Shown here in pieces: positions 59,430-64,000 of a stretch of 64,000 nucleotides of DNA (position 1 is its first letter; each line of letters begins with the position of its first letter). Both the position numbers and the translations under genes were made by a program. The DNA lies in NCBI GenBank assembly GCA_037893245.1, contig JBAIAA010000352.1, positions 2,418,001 to 2,482,000 on the forward strand. The letters run 5' to 3'. The DNA comes from Crossaster papposus (lineage: Eukaryota > Echinodermata > Asteroidea > Velatida > Solasteridae). The notes below the pieces were generated by a model. The model had not been told where the DNA came from, did not search any database, and saw only the letters and a list, made by a program, of their open reading frames with translations.

Positions 59430-61400
59430 AATGCGTAGTACCTAATGTTACATAAGAGTTTGTTCAAAAGCAAATATAATCTATGTCGGTTGGAAAAGCA
59501 ACAGCTCTGGATGGCCTTAGTGTTAAAATTGTCAAAATTGTTTCACCTTTGGCCTATATCATTAAATCTTTAACTGGTATTTTTAACCTGTCTATAAGAT
59601 ATGAGCGATACCCTAAAAATTGGAAACATGCAGGAAATAAATGTAGTACAGGTAACTATCGGCCTATTTCTTTACTGCCAATTATCTCAAAATTGTTTGA
59701 AAGATACCGGTAGGTGCGCACATCGGTATATAGCTACCTTGATGACAACAATCTGATTCCTAGTTGCCAGTCAGGTTTTAGACCCCTGCACTCAACTGAA
59801 AGCACCTCGCACGACTTAACAAACGTGTGTTGAGGCCATGGAGAATATAGAAGTTACAGGCAATGTGTTTATAGATCTCAGAAAAGTATTTTGATTGTGT
59901 TAATCATGAAATCTTACCAGAGAAACTAAAAAAGATTAACATGTCATCTTCTGTAATTAATTGGTTTATTAAAGTCGTAAATAAGTGATCGCAGTCAGTC
60001 TGTAAATATTGGCGGCACCATGTCCGTAAACATTGGTGTTCCGCAGGGGTCGATACTACTTCATTGTTTATACTAGTGATCTTCCATTTTCTATATTCCC
60101 AAACTGCAACTTATGTATGTAAGCTGATGACTCCATATCAATATGTGAAGCTCCTCAAATACAGCTCTTACTAGTTTTCACAACTGGTGCGTAAGAAACA
60201 AGCTATCATTAAACGCCACCAAAACTAAATGTATGCTTATTGGCAGAAAATATCCAATGTTGACTTAAAGGTAGTACACTATTTGCGGATATCGAACAAA
60301 ATGACTACCGAATTATTAAGAAATATTTTACTTATTTGATAATACATAACAATTGCAGGCATCCAGCAAAAGTATTGCGCTAGATGTCCTGTAATTGTTC
60401 CAAAAAATTTATTTTTTATACAAAAAATCACGATCGCCGGACGGTGAATCTAACAAAACAAGAACAACATAAGAACCACTGCCCGACGCCGGTTGAAAAC
60501 GAACGCCGTTTTTGTTTTTGCTTTTCTCAGGATCCATGACTGTAAAACTTCAGACAGGTCAGTTAAACGATATTGACTATAAAATACAACCCCCAAAATC
60601 CACCAATTTATGATAAATAAAGCAATTACCAATGGTGTAATCAACCTTTAAACATAATGTATGCATTGCTGAGTGAAAGTCTAATTGAACACGTGAGGTC
60701 TTGTAAATGTGTGGGCGTAGTTATTGATGAGCATTAAGTTGGGGCCCACATGTCGAATACGTAAGGAAAGCTGTTGTATCTAAATTTAAACATAATCCGT
60801 GATTATGTTCCTAAACACAGCCTACACACACATTTTGTAAGTTTAGTTATGCCAACATTAGAGTATTGTTGTACTGTGTGAAGAGGAAGGTACATATCTC
60901 ACGATAATATTTGAATGTCTCGAAATAGCCGCGCGAATAATCCTTAAATGTACCTTCTTAGCCTCTTTAGATTATATGTTTGCTCGTCTTAATTAGGCTA
61001 AGTCAAAAAAGGCTATTCTTGTCTTCAAAAGTCTTAACAAAATGACTCCTTTGTACATGACAAATTAATAGTTTCACACCAATTACCGTTATTCGCGAAA
61101 CAAGGCAATCAACCCACACGGCACTGACAGTTCCTTTCGCCAAAAAAGAATGCTACGCCACAAGTTTCGCTGTGAGCGGTGCAAATATTTGAAAAAATCT
61201 GCCCGAACAATTGCAAACATTGGACTCATTAAGCACATTAAAATCTGAGCTCCGCCGTGTCACCCGTTAGATATTATGCCAATTGCGCTGATCTATAGTA
61301 ACTTGGTTGCCACTATAATGCGGAGCCGGATTGGAATTTTCCCTTCTCTACCCCCCCCCCCCCCCCCCCCCCCACCCAACCCCCCCCCCCCCCCCCCCCC
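59430..61400 (+). mobile_element. Degenerate LINE inside the foldback element
   Basis: The plus strand has broken RT sequence: GNYRPISLLPIISKLFERY (59655-59706), SCQSGFRPLHSTES (about 59760-59805), a GVPQGSI-like motif at about 60030-60050 and a possible YADD-like box near 60125. The C-terminal region (SCKCVGVVIDEH, VMPTLEYCCTV) follows after a MITE insertion. Stops and shifts are frequent. It ends near a C-run of about 50 (61351-61400). It is a CR1/Jockey-like clade member, distinct from the LINE in the P450 spacers. Confidence 0.75.
60269..60647. mobile_element. MITE with TTAA target duplication inside the LINE
   Basis: The ends are AGGTAGTACAC and, on the other strand, AGGTTGATTACAC. TTAA flanks it at 60265-60268 and 60648-60651. 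LINE coding similarity resumes on the far side. TTAA is the target of piggyBac- and Kolobok-type elements. Confidence 0.7.
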
Positions 61401-62383
61401 ACAACCAACAACATCATTTTTGTGCGGGTAAGGTACACATTAAAACGTTTTTATGGCATTATGTGTAATTAGCACTAATTAAAGAACTTCTTAATTGAAT
61501 TTTGCACCATATATCATGTTCCTAAGCTTGTGATCAGTGATCGGTCTATGATAAACTGTTGATATACAAAATGCAAGTTGCACTCAACGTTATAATAGTG
61601 ATGAATAGTGTTTATTGATTTCTGATGACCTTTTCCCCTTTCCTAATTGTGAATGGCACCACTTGAAACTTTCTTAAGTGATGGATTTTGCTTCAGCAAG
61701 GTGTCAGCTACACATTGACACTTGTTTTATTATTGCACTCGTAATTATGATTGAACGTGTAATTAGCACTAATTACAGACCTTCTTAATTAGACGTTGCA
61801 CTATATATCATGTTCTTGAGGTTGTGATCAGTGATCGGTCTATGATAACCTGTTGATATACACATAAATGCAAGTTGCACTCAACGTTAGAATTATTGGT
61901 GTTTAATGACTTATGATGACCTTTGACCCTTTCTTAATTAGGGATGGCACCACTTGAAACTTTCTTAAGTGGCGGATTTTGCTCCAGTAAGGTGCCGGCT
62001 ACACATTGACACTTGTTTTATTCTTGCACTCAAAATTATGATTAAACGTGTAATTAGCACTAATTAAAGACCTTCTTAAGTGTACTTAGCACCAATTATA
62101 TTGTTCTTAAGTATACAAATCCTATTCAGTACACGATAAACTTTCGACTCATGAAGAAATTATGTTTGCACTCAAGATTATGATTAAATCGAATTTTTGG
62201 GGGTCTGTCAGGGGCTCCCCCCACCCAACGCACCACTCGCCAAACTTAAGAAAACCCATTTTGCAGTTGTCCCAGTCACCCCAACATATCCCACGCTTCA
62301 AACCTTTTGCACTCAAAATTATGATTAAACCTGGCTGGGCTCTCGGACTATATGTTCTGTTCCTCGAACAGACGTAGTTCTAG

Positions 62384-64000
62384 TCTTTTTTTCTTTTTCT
62401 TTTAGTAACCTAAACTCCATAGACTTTGTGCACGTTTTTTTGCACAAGTACTTTTACCAGAAAACAAAGTCGTATTTCCATAAAACTTAACCCAGGTGAA
62501 GACCCTATACTGAACTCGTGTCTCCCAGAAATACGTCATGGTGACGTCATCAGGGGTCACGTGACGTCACCTTAAAGGTGTAATTGATTTAATCTTTGAA
62601 ATTCAATAACAAATCAACCGCAAAAGACCGAAACTAAATTTTTGTGGCAATAGATAGAATAATCCAGGATCTTAATTTTATCTCGTGTGCGTGAAATCAC
62701 GTGACCCTTCCTTCCGGTCTAAACCGGAAGTGCCTCATAATTTAAAAGTGAAAAATGATATGAACTTACTTTCAACGATGTTAGTGTCTGGCTACAATGT
62801 ATTTTTCAAAAAAAGTATTGGTGACGTCATAACATGTTATAGCGCCCTCTAGCGGCAGTTTGAAAAATTGTTAAAATGAATAATCTGTTGATGTGTGTGG
62901 CGAAGTTTGCTGAAATCTCTTTATAACCGGTGTATTTAATCAGCTTCATGTTAGGAACAAGTCGACGAGAAGAAAAAATTGTGACGTCACCAGACCGGAA
63001 GTTAGAATGAAAAGACTTCTTTTTCATTGAAAATTCCTAACAAATTCAACCTGACAGATATAATCTTGATTTTTGCTCTAAAGGTTAGTGTAAAGGTAGT
63101 TCTCGAACTTCCATGTGTTTTTTTGCAAAAAACGAACTTGGACATACCCTGCGGCACCATTGAAATTTAATCGTTTTGGCCTAGGCGCATAAAGCATTGA
63201 CCCCTTATGTGTGCATGGCACACCGCACACGTATAATAGTACATGTTTGTACTTGTACAACATGTACGTATACAGTACTGTACGTGCATGCACATACATG
63301 TACGCTCACCCAAGAGGACACTAGCCGCCAACCTGTGAAACAGGATGACGTCATCAAATTGCCTATGGGGAAGGGCGCCGCGTGCGACAGGTAGGTAAAC
63401 ACGCTCTCGGCTACGCAGAATCCAATCCCATAGAGTTTGTAAGCAATTTTAACGAAAAACAAAGTCGTATTTCCATAAAACTTAACCCAGGTGAAGACCC
63501 TATAGTAAACTCGTGTCTCGCAGACATACGTCATGGTTACGTCATCAGGGGTCACGTGACGTCATCTTAAAGGTGCAATTGATTTAATCTTTGAATATCA
63601 ATAACAAATCAACCGCAAAAGACCTAAACTTGATTTTTGTGGGAATAGATAGAATAATCCAGGATCTTCATTTTATTCCGTGTGCGTGAAATCACGTGAC
63701 CCTTCCTTCCGGTCTAAACCGGAAGTGCCTTATAATTTGAAAGTGAAAAATGATATGAACTTACTTTCAACGATGTTAGTGTCTGGCTACAATATATTTT
63801 TCAAAAAAATATTGGTGACGTCATAACATGTTATAGCGCCCTCTAGCGGCTGTTTGAAAAATTGTTAAAATGAATAATCTGTTGATGTGTGTGGCGAAGT
63901 TTGCTGAAATCACTTTATAACCGGTGTATTTAATCAGCTTCATGCTAGGAACAAGTTGACGGGAAGAAAAAATTATGACGTCACCAGACCGGAAGTTAGA
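62384..64000 (+). mobile_element. Family 2 module 4, cut by the window end
   Basis: It begins TAACCTAAACTCCATAGACT and repeats the family 2 body, with E-box, CRE, ETS-palindrome and CTCF-like motifs. The 3' tail lies outside the window. Confidence 0.7.

Larger units (their letters stand above)
58382..62350. mobile_element. Long-TIR foldback element with TAT target duplication
   Basis: The ends are TAGTCCGGGAGCCCAGCC and its inverted copy (TAGTCCGAGAGCCCAGCC on the other strand), flanked by TAT (58379-58381 and 62351-62353). The arms are about 800-900 bp (58382-59185 and 61455-62350), each with an internal tandem duplication of roughly 290 bp built around TTAATCATAATTTCGAGTGC. The middle is a dead LINE. 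No transposase was seen. Confidence 0.8.
56011..62383 (+). mobile_element. Family 2 module 3, split by a foldback element
   Basis: The body 56040-57570 is a near-identical copy of 51885-53400. The tail word GCGAAAAAGCC at about 58368 is separated from its stem-loop (TCTGTTCctcGAACAGA, CTAG at 62380-62383) by the insertion at 58382-62350. Confidence 0.7.

Overview
This is a eukaryotic, intron-containing, transposon-rich window. The organism is most plausibly a lancelet (Branchiostoma) or a similar invertebrate deuterostome. That is inferred from the clan-2 (CYP2-like) cytochrome P450 genes and from the particular mix of PIF/Harbinger, BEL/Pao, CR1/L2-type LINE and Helentron-like elements. It was not proven by any search.

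Left part (1-42,400): four minus-strand P450 genes lie in head-to-tail tandem duplicates. Gene A (1-1796) is cut by the window edge and carries an in-frame stop. Genes B (7114-9341), C (14729-16940) and D (39794-42044) are open. Each has exon 1 of 358 nt (119 codons plus 1 nt), one phase-1 intron of about 0.6-0.75 kb, and one large exon 2 of 1151 nt, giving 502 aa. The non-coding spacers are copies of one another, so sister copies can serve as empty sites for dating insertions: a Harbinger element in spacer A (TSD TAA), a TIR element carrying a RecQ-helicase fragment inside a LINE in spacer B, and a very large BEL/Pao retrotransposon (22975-37942, 5-bp TSD ACAAA) in the spacer before gene D. 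A fifth spacer copy (21005-22974 plus 37948-39790) surrounds that BEL element.

The BEL element has a degenerate gag-protease-RT-RNaseH-integrase region (25714-31388). Its two LTRs are odd: they share the first 87 bp and the last ~650-675 bp but have different middles. The 5' LTR holds three related minisatellites (12-, 14- and 10-bp units). The 3' LTR holds about 5.7 kb of other sequence, including a Helentron-like element and a 1.78-kb insertion with an 11-bp direct repeat.

Right part (42,476-64,000): there are no convincing host genes. It is a head-to-tail array of two Helitron/Helentron-like (HINE-type) families. Each module is built of a 5' palindrome, satellite-like internal monomers, a 3' stem-loop ending in CTAG, and a poly-T junction. 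Family 1 (42,476-51,579) has about 48 monomers of about 165-180 bp with a composite TCAAGGTCA/CACGTG/TGACGTCA motif. Family 2 (51,591 to the end) has ETS-like palindromes, CRE and CTCF-like motifs. A long-TIR foldback element (58382-62350) with a dead LINE and a TTAA-flanked MITE is nested in family 2.

The only likely functional protein genes are P450 B, C and D. Everything else coding is transposon-derived and broken.
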